The translations under genes were made by a program, and so were the position numbers. A stretch of DNA of 64,000 nt, from IMG/VR virus record IMGVR_UViG_3300009509_000006, positions 1 through 64,000 of that record. One strand, given 5' to 3'. Source of the DNA: a virus. The notes beneath the pieces were generated by a model. That model did not search any database. It was given only the letters and a program-made list of their open reading frames with translations, and was not told the origin of the DNA. Below, piece after piece: positions 56,230 through 63,981 of the stretch (position 1 is the first letter of the stretch; each line of letters begins with the position of its first letter).

Positions 56230-56979
56230 TCACCCCGTGATGAAGGGCATTGGCATGCCCGCCTTGATGATGTCCTCGTCGAGCGTCCGCATCTCTTCCT
56301 GCCCTTCCGAGAGAATGTCGCGGCCATCGAGCTGGCGCTCGCCTTGTGCTCCAGGGAAACCGGCGTACTTGGATCGTATCCGGCCCACGAGGATCTTCGC
56401 GTTGGCGAGCATGTGGCGCCTCACCAGCTGGTGGTCGAAGTGCCGGAGCTCAGTGAACGCGATCGAGGCGCTGCTGTAGACGAGCATCATCTGGCCTGAG
56501 GTGCGCGGCGCCGGGCTCAGGATCACCTTGCGCGTGTACTCGTCCCAAATCCAGTTTGCATCCGCCGACATCACCCGCTTCGCCATCTCTGTGTACTGGA
56601 TTGCCTGCGCCAGGCTCGAGTACAGCCCCGCCGACTCGGGGGCTGCGAAGACGTCGTAGGGGATCTTCTCGTCTGCCAGGATGTAGGGCGAGAACACCAT
56701 CGTGAAGTCGTGCGGTGCCGAAGGCAAGAGCACCTCTACAACATCGTCGCAGTCGTCCGGCACATCGTACTCGACAACATTGGTAGCCACATCGATCAGT
56801 CGGTATCGCGCCACGCCCTTCTTCGAGATGAACCAGTCCTTCGCGTCCTCGACGAGGTCATCGAGGTGCGCGGGGTGTAGCTCCACTTTGAGGATTGGAG
56901 CGCCAAGACGACGGAGCACCCACTTCTGGAGTTGCTCTTCGTCCATGACAATCTGGCGAGAGCGGGCCGAATAGGTCAT
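56230..56979 (-). CDS. Neck protein, gp13-like
   Basis: The 249-residue protein carries the recognisable opening of T4-type gp13 neck proteins: L-Q-K-W-V-L-R-R-L-G-A-P-I-L-K-V-E-L, then H-L-D-D-L-V-E-D-A-K-D-W-F. A helical, acidic middle and an alanine-rich end (ALVRRHMLANAKILVGRIRS) also fit. Gp13 binds the portal vertex and recruits gp14 and the tail. The start overlaps the previous stop as ATGA at 56979. Gene order with gp14 supports this call. Confidence 0.75.
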   Translation of the reverse strand: MTYSARSRQIVMDEEQLQKWVLRRLGAPILKVELHPAHLDDLVEDAKDWFISKKGVARYRLIDVATNVVEYDVPDDCDDVVEVLLPSAPHDFTMVFSPYILADEKIPYDVFAAPESAGLYSSLAQAIQYTEMAKRVMSADANWIWDEYTRKVILSPAPRTSGQMMLVYSSASIAFTELRHFDHQLVRRHMLANAKILVGRIRSKYAGFPGAQGERQLDGRDILSEGQEEMRTLDEDIIKAGMPMPFITG

Positions 56980-57371
56980 GCGTCAATGGCCTCAAGCTGC
57001 TCAAGGATCGCAGCCTTCACGGTCTTGCGGTCCTTGTTCTCTTCCTCGTACTCGAGAACCTCTCGAAGCTCCTCCGCCGTGAACTCGTACTGCTCGACGG
57101 TCTCGATGACCTCGGTCGCACGCAGGCTGTCGTAGTCCTCGATGGGGAATTCGGTCTCGACGGAGGGGTCCAGGTCATCGGGATCCGGACATCCTTCTTC
57201 GGGAGCGTCGGCCTCGGCCACCTTCGTGTCGTCGGGCTCCTGCTTTGGCGCCTCCACATCCTCGAACAGGTGGGGCATGATCTTCGCCACTTCCTCGGAG
57301 ACGAGGTCTCCGTATCGATACGCCCTACCACGATGGTAGAGTATCGAACCCTTTGTCTTCAGCCTTCTCAC
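56976..57371 (-). CDS. Acidic protein upstream of the neck genes
   Basis: The 131-residue product starts at GTG 57371, four bases after AGGAGGTCCCC begins its spacing. It has a basic N-terminus (MRRLKTKGSILYHRGRAYRY) that looks like an SH3-like strand set, then a long acidic stretch (DAPEEGCPDPDDLDPSVETE) and a helical end (FTAEELREVLEYEEENKDRK). The acidic tail is typical of proteins that mimic DNA or bind basic partners such as portal or scaffold. Function not recognised. Confidence 0.55.
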   Translation of the reverse strand: MRRLKTKGSILYHRGRAYRYGDLVSEEVAKIMPHLFEDVEAPKQEPDDTKVAEADAPEEGCPDPDDLDPSVETEFPIEDYDSLRATEVIETVEQYEFTAEELREVLEYEEENKDRKTVKAAILEQLEAIDA

Positions 57372-57380
57372 GGGGACCTC

Positions 57381-58028
57381 CTACCCCTCGAGCACAGGGC
57401 CCGAGCTCAAAATTTCCGAAGCGACGAGTTCGAGCGGGTCCACCGTGTTCCGCTTCCCGCTCGCTCGCTCCTCGTAGATATCATCGTCTTCGCCCGGCAT
57501 CTCTTCGGGACCCTTGTACGGAGAGCGAATGACAGGGTCGTTGCGGTAGCCACCGCGTTCCCCCTCAAGGAGGGGGCCACGACGCAGGATCTCTTCGGCA
57601 AGCGCGTCTTCGACATCAGGGTCAAACAGGCCACCCTCCGGATCCGTAGGTGGCGCCCCTCGGACCGGACGCGGCTCACGGGCAGGAGCATGCACTGCTC
57701 CCTGCGATTCGTGGATCTCACGGCGCAGCACCCGGATGTCGGCACCAAGCTGGTCCACACGACCCGAGAGGTCCTCGACCAACTGGATCAGGTGCACGAG
57801 CAGTTTTGCGCTCGGTGGGATCGCAGGCCGCTCGGTATCCTCTCGGGGGTCTCGGTCGCGCCCCAGGTCTTTCGCTGGGACCGTTCGAGCCGGCGACCTG
57901 TACAGGGATTGCCTGGGCGCTCGGGAACGCTCCAGGGCCTCCTCGTCTTGTTCGCGCATGGGGCTGATACCCATCCCTCGCAATTGCGAGAGTACGTTCT
58001 GAACTCGCTCGTCGCCTCGCCTCGGCAT
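57381..58028 (-). CDS. Coiled-coil protein with LLEG-type terminal repeats
   Basis: The 215-residue protein starts after GAAGGAGGAAGAG. A coiled coil lies at about 75-112 (SAKLLVHLIQLVEDLSGRVD). The C-terminal 75 residues contain two copies of I-L-x-x-G-P-x-L-E-G (ILRRGPLLEG and, at the very end, ILSSGPVLEG). The first fits the prohead protease rule (LLE before G), and the motif looks similar to the second half of the capsid-targeting peptides (x-L-L-E-G). It lies between the cargo cluster and neck genes. It could be a head-core or portal-associated protein. Confidence 0.6.
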   Translation of the reverse strand: MPRRGDERVQNVLSQLRGMGISPMREQDEEALERSRAPRQSLYRSPARTVPAKDLGRDRDPREDTERPAIPPSAKLLVHLIQLVEDLSGRVDQLGADIRVLRREIHESQGAVHAPAREPRPVRGAPPTDPEGGLFDPDVEDALAEEILRRGPLLEGERGGYRNDPVIRSPYKGPEEMPGEDDDIYEERASGKRNTVDPLELVASEILSSGPVLEG

Positions 58029-58078
58029 CTCTTCCTCCTTCGTCTCCTTAGTCTGGGCCGAAACGACCCAGCCCGTCC

Positions 58079-58107
58079 AGTATAGAGACGAGACACAGGC
58101 GAAGAAA
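58079..58107 (-). promoter_or_regulatory. Promoter candidate with TATACT box
   Basis: In the 84-base gap before the coiled-coil gene, the minus strand has TATACT (58084-58079), five of six matches to the -10 consensus, with a poor TTTCTT at -35 (58107-58102). A CTGGGTCG/CGGCCCAG hairpin with a 3-base loop follows in the leader at 58053-58071. Weak evidence overall, but the gap position and the -10 box are suggestive. Confidence 0.3.
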
Positions 58108-58112
58108 GGCGC

Positions 58113-58637
58113 CTACTTCCCAGGAAACTCCTTCTTGAGCTTCGATTCCACAGCCTTGTTCCACGACTTGAGCTTCGGGCCCTCCCACCAGCGCGACGCC
58201 GCGGCGCCGACAGCCGCAGCGCCTCCCCAGAAGGGGTCGTACCGCCCGTACAGCTGCTTCGTGTCCGAGATCTTTGCGCTGGCGTGCCCAACGAGGTGTC
58301 GAGCGTTGACGAGCTCCGGTGGAAGGATCATGAGGAGGCCTTCCTTCCTGAGCATCTCAACAGTGAAGTCCGTACCCTTGAGCATTCCTCGGGCGTCGTC
58401 CATCGCGCTTTTGCCAATGTCGAATCCCTGCTCGCGCGTCAGGTACTTGCGCCCGTAGGCAACGCCCTTCTTCCACTGGGCCTCGGCAAACTTCGATCCG
58501 GACAAGGATTTGCCGAATTTGTCCTTGTAGCCCATGAAGGGCTTCTTCCACTCTTCGTGTGGGACAGGAGGATCGGGAAATTGCGCCTCAAGCTTGCCCT
58601 CGAGCAGGTCCCGGCCCTCTTGGATGAAACGTCGCAC
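58113..58637 (-). CDS. Capsid-targeted internal head protein
   Basis: This 174-residue protein starts at GTG 58637 and begins MRRFIQEGRDLLEG, one of the shared capsid-targeting peptides, with predicted cuts after IQE (before G8) and LLE (before G14). After a proline-rich linker (FPDPPVPHEEWKKPFMG) it has a helix pair (AEAQWKKGVAYGRKYLTREQ), a helix M-L-K-G-T-D-F-T-V-E-M-L-R-K, an alanine/glycine patch (FWGGAAAVGAAASRWWEG) and a basic C-terminus (KAVESKLKKEFPGK). The start gene overlaps the previous gene. No known enzyme motif. Confidence 0.75.
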   Translation of the reverse strand: MRRFIQEGRDLLEGKLEAQFPDPPVPHEEWKKPFMGYKDKFGKSLSGSKFAEAQWKKGVAYGRKYLTREQGFDIGKSAMDDARGMLKGTDFTVEMLRKEGLLMILPPELVNARHLVGHASAKISDTKQLYGRYDPFWGGAAAVGAAASRWWEGPKLKSWNKAVESKLKKEFPGK

Positions 58638-58638
58638 A

Positions 58639-58902
58639 TCAGCCCCCTACTTCCTTGAGCTTCGCGGCCACTTCGGGGTCCTTGCCCCAGCGCTTCCTGA
58701 CAGCCGCCTTCACGGCAGGGTAGTCACTGGAGTCACCACGCTTCGCCTGGATGTAGGCGAGAGCGCGGATCGCGTGCTCCTGGTCATGGATCGGCCACCC
58801 CTTGCGCTCGGGGAAGACGAATGACGACTTTTTCATGCGCTCGCGCTTCCCTGGCGTGATCTCGTCGAGCAGCGCACGTCCTTCTTCGATCAGGTCTCGC
58901 AT
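58639..58902 (-). CDS. Capsid-targeted small internal head protein
   Basis: The 87-residue product (ATG 58902, overlapping the metalloprotease stop as ATGA) begins MRDLIEEGRALLDE, with predicted cuts after LIEE (E7, before G8) and LDE (E14). The mature part, S-F-V-F-P-E-R-K-G-W-P-I-H-D-Q-E-H-A-I-R-A-L then A-V-K-A-A-V-R-K-R-W-G, matches a small helical domain often found fused to phage portal- or head-related proteins (H-A-x-x-A-L-A and K-x-A-V-x-x-R). It is compact and basic, as expected for an internal protein packed with DNA. Confidence 0.75.
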   Translation of the reverse strand: MRDLIEEGRALLDEITPGKRERMKKSSFVFPERKGWPIHDQEHAIRALAYIQAKRGDSSDYPAVKAAVRKRWGKDPEVAAKLKEVGG

Positions 58903-59849
58903 CACACAACTCCCATGTCCTGGAGCACAGTGACCACACCCTTCTTGATGCGGTTCTGGCTCTTTGGCGTGAGGTGTTTCTTGATCTCGCGCCATGTGTT
59001 GGATTGCCCGAGCAGAAACGTCACCGCCTTGCTCTGCGGCCACGCTACGAGTTTCGCTCTGTGCGCGCCAACCAGGTCCCGAACCTGCGCGGAAATCTCC
59101 TGCATGTAGGCCTTCACCTCTTCGGGCGAGTTGTAGTAGCGAGCCTGGCGCTCCTTCGCCTTGGCCTTCGCCTGAGCTCGCTGCTCTTTCGGACTGTCCG
59201 GCGGATGCAATCCCACCTTCGTGAGGGTCATCTTCAGCCGCTCAGTTGAGTCGCCGATCCCGAGCTCTTTTCGCTTCCGGGCGATCAGTCGGTGCGAGAC
59301 CTCGCCATAGCCAGCTGCCTTCAAAATCTGCGAGATCTGCCTATCCGAGAAGGGATGAACAGGGTTCTCCTGCTGGAGCAGCGCTACGATGTGACGCTCC
59401 AGGCTCTTCTTTCGCAGCACGTCCTTGGCGTGGGTGATCTCGTGCATGAGGGCGTACTTCATGGCGCCCTGAATGCTCGACATCTCGGTCCCACGCAAGA
59501 GCGGCACGAGCTCGCCGGCACCGAGATTTCCGTTCAGCATCATGTTGATGATTCGCTCTTTCGGCGCGTAGACGGCACCCAGAAAGAGCCCGCGCACGCC
59601 GGGCCTCTTGACGCTGATCACCGAGACCGGAATCTCGCGCTTCTTGCCCTTGACATCGGACACAGTGATCTTCTCGGTGGCCCACAGCTTGTCGCCGATC
59701 GGCTTGGTCGGTTGCACCCTCGCCATGCTCTGGAGCGCGGGCACGAACTGGCCCATGAGCCGCTTGACGAGCATCGTAACGACTTGGTCAGGCAGCTTGA
59801 TCGGGCGGGCTTCGAGGAGCTTGTGCCCTTCCGTGATCAGGTCTCGCAT
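58902..59849 (-). CDS. Capsid-targeted zinc metalloprotease candidate (HExxH)
   Basis: The 315-residue product starts after GAGGTAGCC with MRDLITEGHKLLEA, a capsid-targeting peptide with predicted protease cuts after LITE (E7) and LLE (E13, before A). Residues 135-140 contain M-H-E-I-T-H, a gluzincin/metzincin-type HExxH zinc motif in a helix (Y-A-L-M-H-E-I-T-H-A-K-D), where two histidines would bind zinc and Glu137 act as base. The third ligand is not obvious; D143 or a later residue is possible. The rest is basic and helical, with an R/K/A-rich stretch (EQRAQAKAKAKERQARYY). A packaged protease that is injected into the host is the most interesting reading; a self-contained head maturation role is the alternative. 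Confidence 0.7.
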   Translation of the reverse strand: MRDLITEGHKLLEARPIKLPDQVVTMLVKRLMGQFVPALQSMARVQPTKPIGDKLWATEKITVSDVKGKKREIPVSVISVKRPGVRGLFLGAVYAPKERIINMMLNGNLGAGELVPLLRGTEMSSIQGAMKYALMHEITHAKDVLRKKSLERHIVALLQQENPVHPFSDRQISQILKAAGYGEVSHRLIARKRKELGIGDSTERLKMTLTKVGLHPPDSPKEQRAQAKAKAKERQARYYNSPEEVKAYMQEISAQVRDLVGAHRAKLVAWPQSKAVTFLLGQSNTWREIKKHLTPKSQNRIKKGVVTVLQDMGVV

Positions 59850-59857
59850 GGCTACCT

Positions 59858-59896
59858 CAAACAGAAAGGCCGCCCACCCAGATCGGGGGAGCGGCC
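59858..59896 (-). terminator. Rho-independent terminator after the major capsid protein gene
   Basis: On the minus strand GGCCGCTCCCCC (59896-59885) pairs with GGGTGGGCGGCC (59879-59868), with one wobble and one mismatch, and is followed by TTTCTGTTTG. It lies 43 bases after the capsid stop codon and before the metalloprotease start. Such a terminator allows much higher capsid mRNA than for downstream genes; it may be partly read through. Confidence 0.6.
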
Positions 59897-59938
59897 CAGT
59901 ACGACCGTGTCAATGGAACGACCCGAGACCGAGCCGCA

Positions 59939-61435
59939 TCAGATGTTGAGCACGCGGACCTGCCCGTAGTATTCGGCCCGAAGCAGCTTCTTCGCGTAGC
60001 GGGTACGCAGACCCTTACGGAAGCTCATGTCATTCGGATCCAAAAAGGTGGGCGTCACCTGCAACGGGACGTAGGGGGCCCAGACGAACCCGGCGTCCAA
60101 GTACGAGCCGCCCTTGAGGCCCAGCATCGCGAAGTCGGACGCGAAGAACGGGTCGACGTAGACGACCCACTTCCGCATCAGGGTGCCGGCCTTGTAGACG
60201 CCGAACTGGCCGTGCTGCGTCAGGGGGCGCGGCATGTCGGCCGGTCCGAGCGGGCTCTCGCCGCCGCTCACCCAGATCGGGCGGTAGTCGCCGTGAGTGG
60301 TCAGCTGCTCCATCAGAGCGCTGATCTCGGGCGAGGTCACAATCCAGTTCGCGGGCGCACGCAGGGTCCGCTTGTGGATCGAGTTCGACACCTGGGACAG
60401 CACGGTGACGAGCGACCGGAGGTGATCGATCTCGGCGATGCCGCTGGGCGGGATCCGATCGAAGGTTCCACCGCTCCCGGTCGAGGCCAGGAACAGGTCC
60501 TGGATGATCTCCCGGTCGATCTCGAGCGCCATCTCGCTCGCCGCTGCAGCGACCAGCTCCGTCTCGGCTTCGAGCCCCTGCAGGTTGCGCAGGTCCTCAG
60601 CCGCTTCCGAGCTCCAGAGAGCCTTGAGACGACGCGGGACCGCCTCGATGACGGCTTTCTTCACGTCGAGCTGCACTTCGGGCAGCTTGGTGTTGAGCTC
60701 GCCGTCGTAGCTGTAGTACATCTTGATCTGGTGGCCAGCCACGGGGTCGACGGCGAAACGCACACCCGCCAGGGCACCATTCGAGTAGTTCAGGGTGCCG
60801 GCGGTGAGATCGGTGCTGGTGTCCGCGGCACCACTCGCCAGGAACTTGCCCTCCTGAATCACGGACCCGGCCGCATCGAGGTCGCGGATGATCACGTCAT
60901 AACCGCGATCGGTACTCGGCTTGTGCACCGGAGTGAGAGCCAGATTCACACTGATCGGCACACCACTGGGACCGTAGTCCGAGCCGGTACCGGTGGCGAG
61001 GATTTCACCATTCACGAACTCCGAGCTGTAGTAGCGGTCGAAGTCGCGCGGGAACACGTCGCCGCGAGTCGTTTCCCCCTTGGTCGTACCGTAGACATAG
61101 TCCAGGTAGAACACGGCGCCCTGCGGCGCGGTCATGGGCTGCACCGAGACGATCTCGTTCACGATCAAGTTCGGGAACACACGGCTGAGCACCGGGAACA
61201 CGAATTTCGTGAAGTAGCCCACATTGATGGCCCTCGTCTCTTCGTTCATGCTACGAAGGTGACGGGCCTGGTTCTCGTAGAGCATCGCCATGCAGCCCCG
61301 AATGTAGCGCTCGTGGCGACAGCGATCCGGCATCCCTTCCAGAAGGGGTGCCCACTTCTCCACGTATGCGCCGACGAGACGGCGGTCGGCGATGGTGCCA
61401 CTGCTATCTTCGATCACAACTCGACGAGCTTCCAC
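59939..61435 (-). CDS. Major capsid protein (gp23-like)
   Basis: The 498-residue product starts at GTG 61435, eight bases after AGGAGG. It matches T4 gp23 over its N-terminus: V-E-K-W-A-P-L-L-E-G-M-P and Y-E-N-Q-A-R-H-L (T4 has NKWKPLLEG and ENQEKDF), then V-F-P-N-L-I-V-N-E-I-V-S-V-Q-P-M-T-A-P-Q-G-A-V-F-Y. T4 gp23 is cut after Glu65; here M-N-E65 before E66 occupies the same place, so mature protein would begin ETRAINVGYFTK. The C-terminus (FRKGLRTRYAKKLLRAEYYG) is basic as in T4. Length is close to T4 gp23 (521). It is followed by a terminator. The main shell subunit, folded in T4 by GroEL with gp31; a GroES-like gene is found in this window. Confidence 0.92.
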   Translation of the reverse strand: MEARRVVIEDSSGTIADRRLVGAYVEKWAPLLEGMPDRCRHERYIRGCMAMLYENQARHLRSMNEETRAINVGYFTKFVFPVLSRVFPNLIVNEIVSVQPMTAPQGAVFYLDYVYGTTKGETTRGDVFPRDFDRYYSSEFVNGEILATGTGSDYGPSGVPISVNLALTPVHKPSTDRGYDVIIRDLDAAGSVIQEGKFLASGAADTSTDLTAGTLNYSNGALAGVRFAVDPVAGHQIKMYYSYDGELNTKLPEVQLDVKKAVIEAVPRRLKALWSSEAAEDLRNLQGLEAETELVAAAASEMALEIDREIIQDLFLASTGSGGTFDRIPPSGIAEIDHLRSLVTVLSQVSNSIHKRTLRAPANWIVTSPEISALMEQLTTHGDYRPIWVSGGESPLGPADMPRPLTQHGQFGVYKAGTLMRKWVVYVDPFFASDFAMLGLKGGSYLDAGFVWAPYVPLQVTPTFLDPNDMSFRKGLRTRYAKKLLRAEYYGQVRVLNI

Positions 61436-61466
61436 TTCGCCGTCCTCCTACTGTTGGTTTCCGGGG

Positions 61467-63032
61467 TCAATCCGCTCCAGGCGGCATCAACTCCTTCAGG
61501 GCTCCGAGGCCAACACCGAGACCATTGAAATCGGTGTCCTCACTGAGTGCTCTCCTGACAGGCGTATCCGGCCAGGGCTCCTCCTCGTCGAACGGTGTGT
61601 GTCCGACTCCGCCCCCCAATTGACGGCGAATCCGCGAAACCGTGGATTCGATGGCCTCCAGCGAACGCTTCGGAGGCCGGAACTGCTCGATGATCGAGTC
61701 GACGTCTTCGCGAGACGACAGGGCCGATCGGTCGAACACTTCCCTGATCTGCTTGGCCCTCGGGTGCTTGCCGATACGTCTCTCCCCGTACAGCTGAAGG
61801 CCCGTGATGTGCAGTGCTTCGGCAGACTTGTGTAGCGCGGTCTCCAGGTCGCGCACACGGTCGTGCAGCTGCTCGAACTGAGCTTCGGCGCGCTCGGTGA
61901 GCTCGCGGTGTTGCTCCTGCGCCTGTTCCTCCTCCAGACGCAGCTCTTCGAGATGCTCTTGCACAGAGGCGAGCTTCGACTGGAAGTCCGCCTCGGATTC
62001 GAACCGCGAGAGGTCTCCGACCAGTTGCCGCACACGCTCGGCATCCGGGTTCTGGTGCAACTCTCGCTCCATGTACCAGGCGAACCCGGCCACCTGGGCC
62101 AGAGTCACCAGCTTCTCGTTCTCTTCCTCGAGTTCGGCCACGCGGGCACGCACCTTGTCTCTCGACTCTCGCAGCCGAGCGATCTCTTCGTCTCTGCGCT
62201 CCAGGGCTTCGCGGGCTTCTCCGGATCGCATGAAAGGCGCGAGAGCCTCTCGGATCACGTGGAAGGCCTCGACCTTCTGGAGCGTCTCGTCGCTGCGCAG
62301 CTCGGCCCGGACGTCCGCCTCGACGACCGTGCGCAGCTCGGACATTCGCGTCAGGATGTCCGTGGCGATCTCGGCATTCATGTCGGGATCGCCCGAAGCG
62401 TTCTCTTCGGGAAGGAACTCGTCCCCTTCCGGGAACTCGATACCTTCGAACAGGAGCATGCTGTCAAGGTCGACACTCTCGCCGACCATTGTCGGGTAGG
62501 CGGTCTGATCCGCGGGGTCGGCAACGAAGTCGAATGCGATGAGCTTGTAGTCCTCCTGGACCACGTTCTCGCCGAACTCGTTTGGCTTCGTCGTCCCGTA
62601 GCCTCGGGACGAGATTCCGACCTTGCCTCCCTCACGCAGGATGGCTGCGAGATCCTTGCCCGCCGCCGTACCGAGGATCTGCGCCTCGCCGTACACGACA
62701 TCGTCGCGGACCTCGAGCTTCGTGATCAGGTGGCTTGCCCTGGACAGCTTCGTTTTGCCGTCTTCTGGATGATCGAGCTCGCCGTAGCACTTTCGCTCAG
62801 CAAGGCGCGGCAACAGGCGCTTGATCTCCCGCTCCCACAGAGCCTTTGGGTAGACGCGCTTATTTTCGGTCGGGATACCGGCGCGGGCGAACTCACCGCG
62901 CATGAAAAGACGCTTCGTTGCCACGTCTTCGACGAGCTCGAGCTCGGTCCCCTCGATCCACTCGATGAGATGATTGAGGTCGCCGACCTTCGTGTCTTCT
63001 GTGAGCTGCTTCGTCATCAGTACCGCCGCCAT
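61467..63032 (-). CDS. Prohead protease fused to scaffold (gp21 plus gp22 in one gene)
   Basis: The 521-residue product has two parts. Residues 1-190 match the prohead protease family: Y-G-E-L-D-H-P-E with His88, and K-V-G-I-S-S-R-G-Y-G with the nucleophile at Ser141 (or 142). Residues 200-490 are almost continuous coiled coil (RVAELEEENEKLVTLAQVAG), like T4 scaffold gp22. Between them, L-L-F-E before G (E196) fits the (L/I)-x-E self-cleavage rule and would separate protease from scaffold. In T4 these are two genes (21, 22). The start may be ATG 63032 or ATG 63017, which overlaps the preceding small gene's stop (TGATG). It should process the capsid and cargo proteins. Confidence 0.9.
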   Translation of the reverse strand: MAAVLMTKQLTEDTKVGDLNHLIEWIEGTELELVEDVATKRLFMRGEFARAGIPTENKRVYPKALWEREIKRLLPRLAERKCYGELDHPEDGKTKLSRASHLITKLEVRDDVVYGEAQILGTAAGKDLAAILREGGKVGISSRGYGTTKPNEFGENVVQEDYKLIAFDFVADPADQTAYPTMVGESVDLDSMLLFEGIEFPEGDEFLPEENASGDPDMNAEIATDILTRMSELRTVVEADVRAELRSDETLQKVEAFHVIREALAPFMRSGEAREALERRDEEIARLRESRDKVRARVAELEEENEKLVTLAQVAGFAWYMERELHQNPDAERVRQLVGDLSRFESEADFQSKLASVQEHLEELRLEEEQAQEQHRELTERAEAQFEQLHDRVRDLETALHKSAEALHITGLQLYGERRIGKHPRAKQIREVFDRSALSSREDVDSIIEQFRPPKRSLEAIESTVSRIRRQLGGGVGHTPFDEEEPWPDTPVRRALSEDTDFNGLGVGLGALKELMPPGAD

Positions 63033-63154
63033 CGAAACTGACCCCGTAGCGGGGTCCTATCCAGGAGACCGGGCTTCTTGCGAACAACCCGGGACTTGCG
63101 CTGTGTGGCCTTCTGGTAGTTGAAAGCGTCTCTCCTCCCACTCGAGGTGGACAC
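63017..63154 (-). CDS. Small basic protein upstream of the protease gene
   Basis: This 45-residue frame starts at GTG 63154 and ends in TGA at 63017-63019, overlapping an in-frame ATG of the protease gene. It is very basic: DAFNYQKATQRKSRVVRKKP then DRTPLRGQFRWRRY. In T4, small prohead-core genes (67, 68) lie between the portal and protease genes, so a small core or DNA-binding protein fits by position. Without a strong ribosome-binding site it remains uncertain. Confidence 0.5.
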   Translation of the reverse strand: MSTSSGRRDAFNYQKATQRKSRVVRKKPGLLDRTPLRGQFRWRRY

Positions 63155-63234
63155 GCGGCGTCCCCGCGTCGAATGCGAGAGCGTAGGCCTTGTCGGTTTG
63201 ATTCGCCGGCGCGCTACGATCCCGCGGTTCCGCC

Positions 63235-63981
63235 TCAGTCTTCCCCCTGGTCGTCGCCCTCCACGATGCTCTCGTACACCTCGCAGGCGTCGAGAAGAAC
63301 CGAGAACTGCGATTCGAAAGCCTCTTGAAGAGCCTCGAGGTCCTCGATGTCACCCTCTTCGATGGCATCGACAACCGTGCCGGCGAGGTTCGCCAGGCCC
63401 ACGCAGCTGTCCGCGAGCTCGGCGAGCTCTTCGTCCTCGTCTTCGTTCGCGAAGAAGCGGAACGCCTCGCTCAGAAGCGCCGCGATCTCCTGGATGTACC
63501 CGAAACCCTCGTGCGCTTCGGTCAGGACATCGTCACGGTCGATCTCGACCGCCTCGGGCTCGGTGTGATCGACGAGACCCTTGATCTCGCTGATCAGGTC
63601 CGTGATGCGCCCCAGGGCGACATCGTCTTCCTTGCGAGTGCCCTTTCGGAGAGCCGCAGCTGCGACCTTCTCCTTGTGGGTCTGCCACTGCGGGCGTTCG
63701 TACTTCTTCTCGCGCTTTCGAGCGGCAGCCTTTCCTTTGCCACCTCGGCGATAGCGCCGGCCACGAAGAAGCTCCTTCATGGGAGTCCTTGCCAATGTCT
63801 TTTTCGTCCCGATGCGACGCTTGATTCGGACGCGCTCTTCGAGCTCGCCGTCCTTGTCGTCGTCGTCGCCCTCGAGCTCGGGGTCCGTCGTGACCTCGTC
63901 CTCCTCGGGGAGCACGTCTTCGCTCAGGAGCCCGATCGCCTTGAGGTCCTCTTGCAGGGACCGCACTACGACGTTGTACAT
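63235..63981 (-). CDS. Acidic and basic two-part protein, head-core candidate
   Basis: The 248-residue protein starts after GTAGGAGGAATCGG. It has an acidic stretch near the start (PELEGDDDDKDGELEE), a strongly basic segment (RRYRRGGKGKAAARKREKKY) and an acidic helical C-terminus (YIQEIAALLSEAFRFFANED, EGDIEDLEALQEAFESQFSV). Such charge separation is common in scaffold or core proteins that bind capsid and DNA. The N-terminal S-L-Q-E before D fits the protease rule. It lies at the edge of the window, where the portal gene is expected upstream. Family not recognised. Confidence 0.65.
   Translation of the reverse strand: MYNVVVRSLQEDLKAIGLLSEDVLPEEDEVTTDPELEGDDDDKDGELEERVRIKRRIGTKKTLARTPMKELLRGRRYRRGGKGKAAARKREKKYERPQWQTHKEKVAAAALRKGTRKEDDVALGRITDLISEIKGLVDHTEPEAVEIDRDDVLTEAHEGFGYIQEIAALLSEAFRFFANEDEDEELAELADSCVGLANLAGTVVDAIEEGDIEDLEALQEAFESQFSVLLDACEVYESIVEGDDQGED

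Noticed and set aside
63057-63374. Leftward frame ending after the gene at 63235
   Set aside because: It runs out of frame through the end of a real gene and its sequence there is arginine/serine-rich shadow; the 63017-63154 frame fits better.
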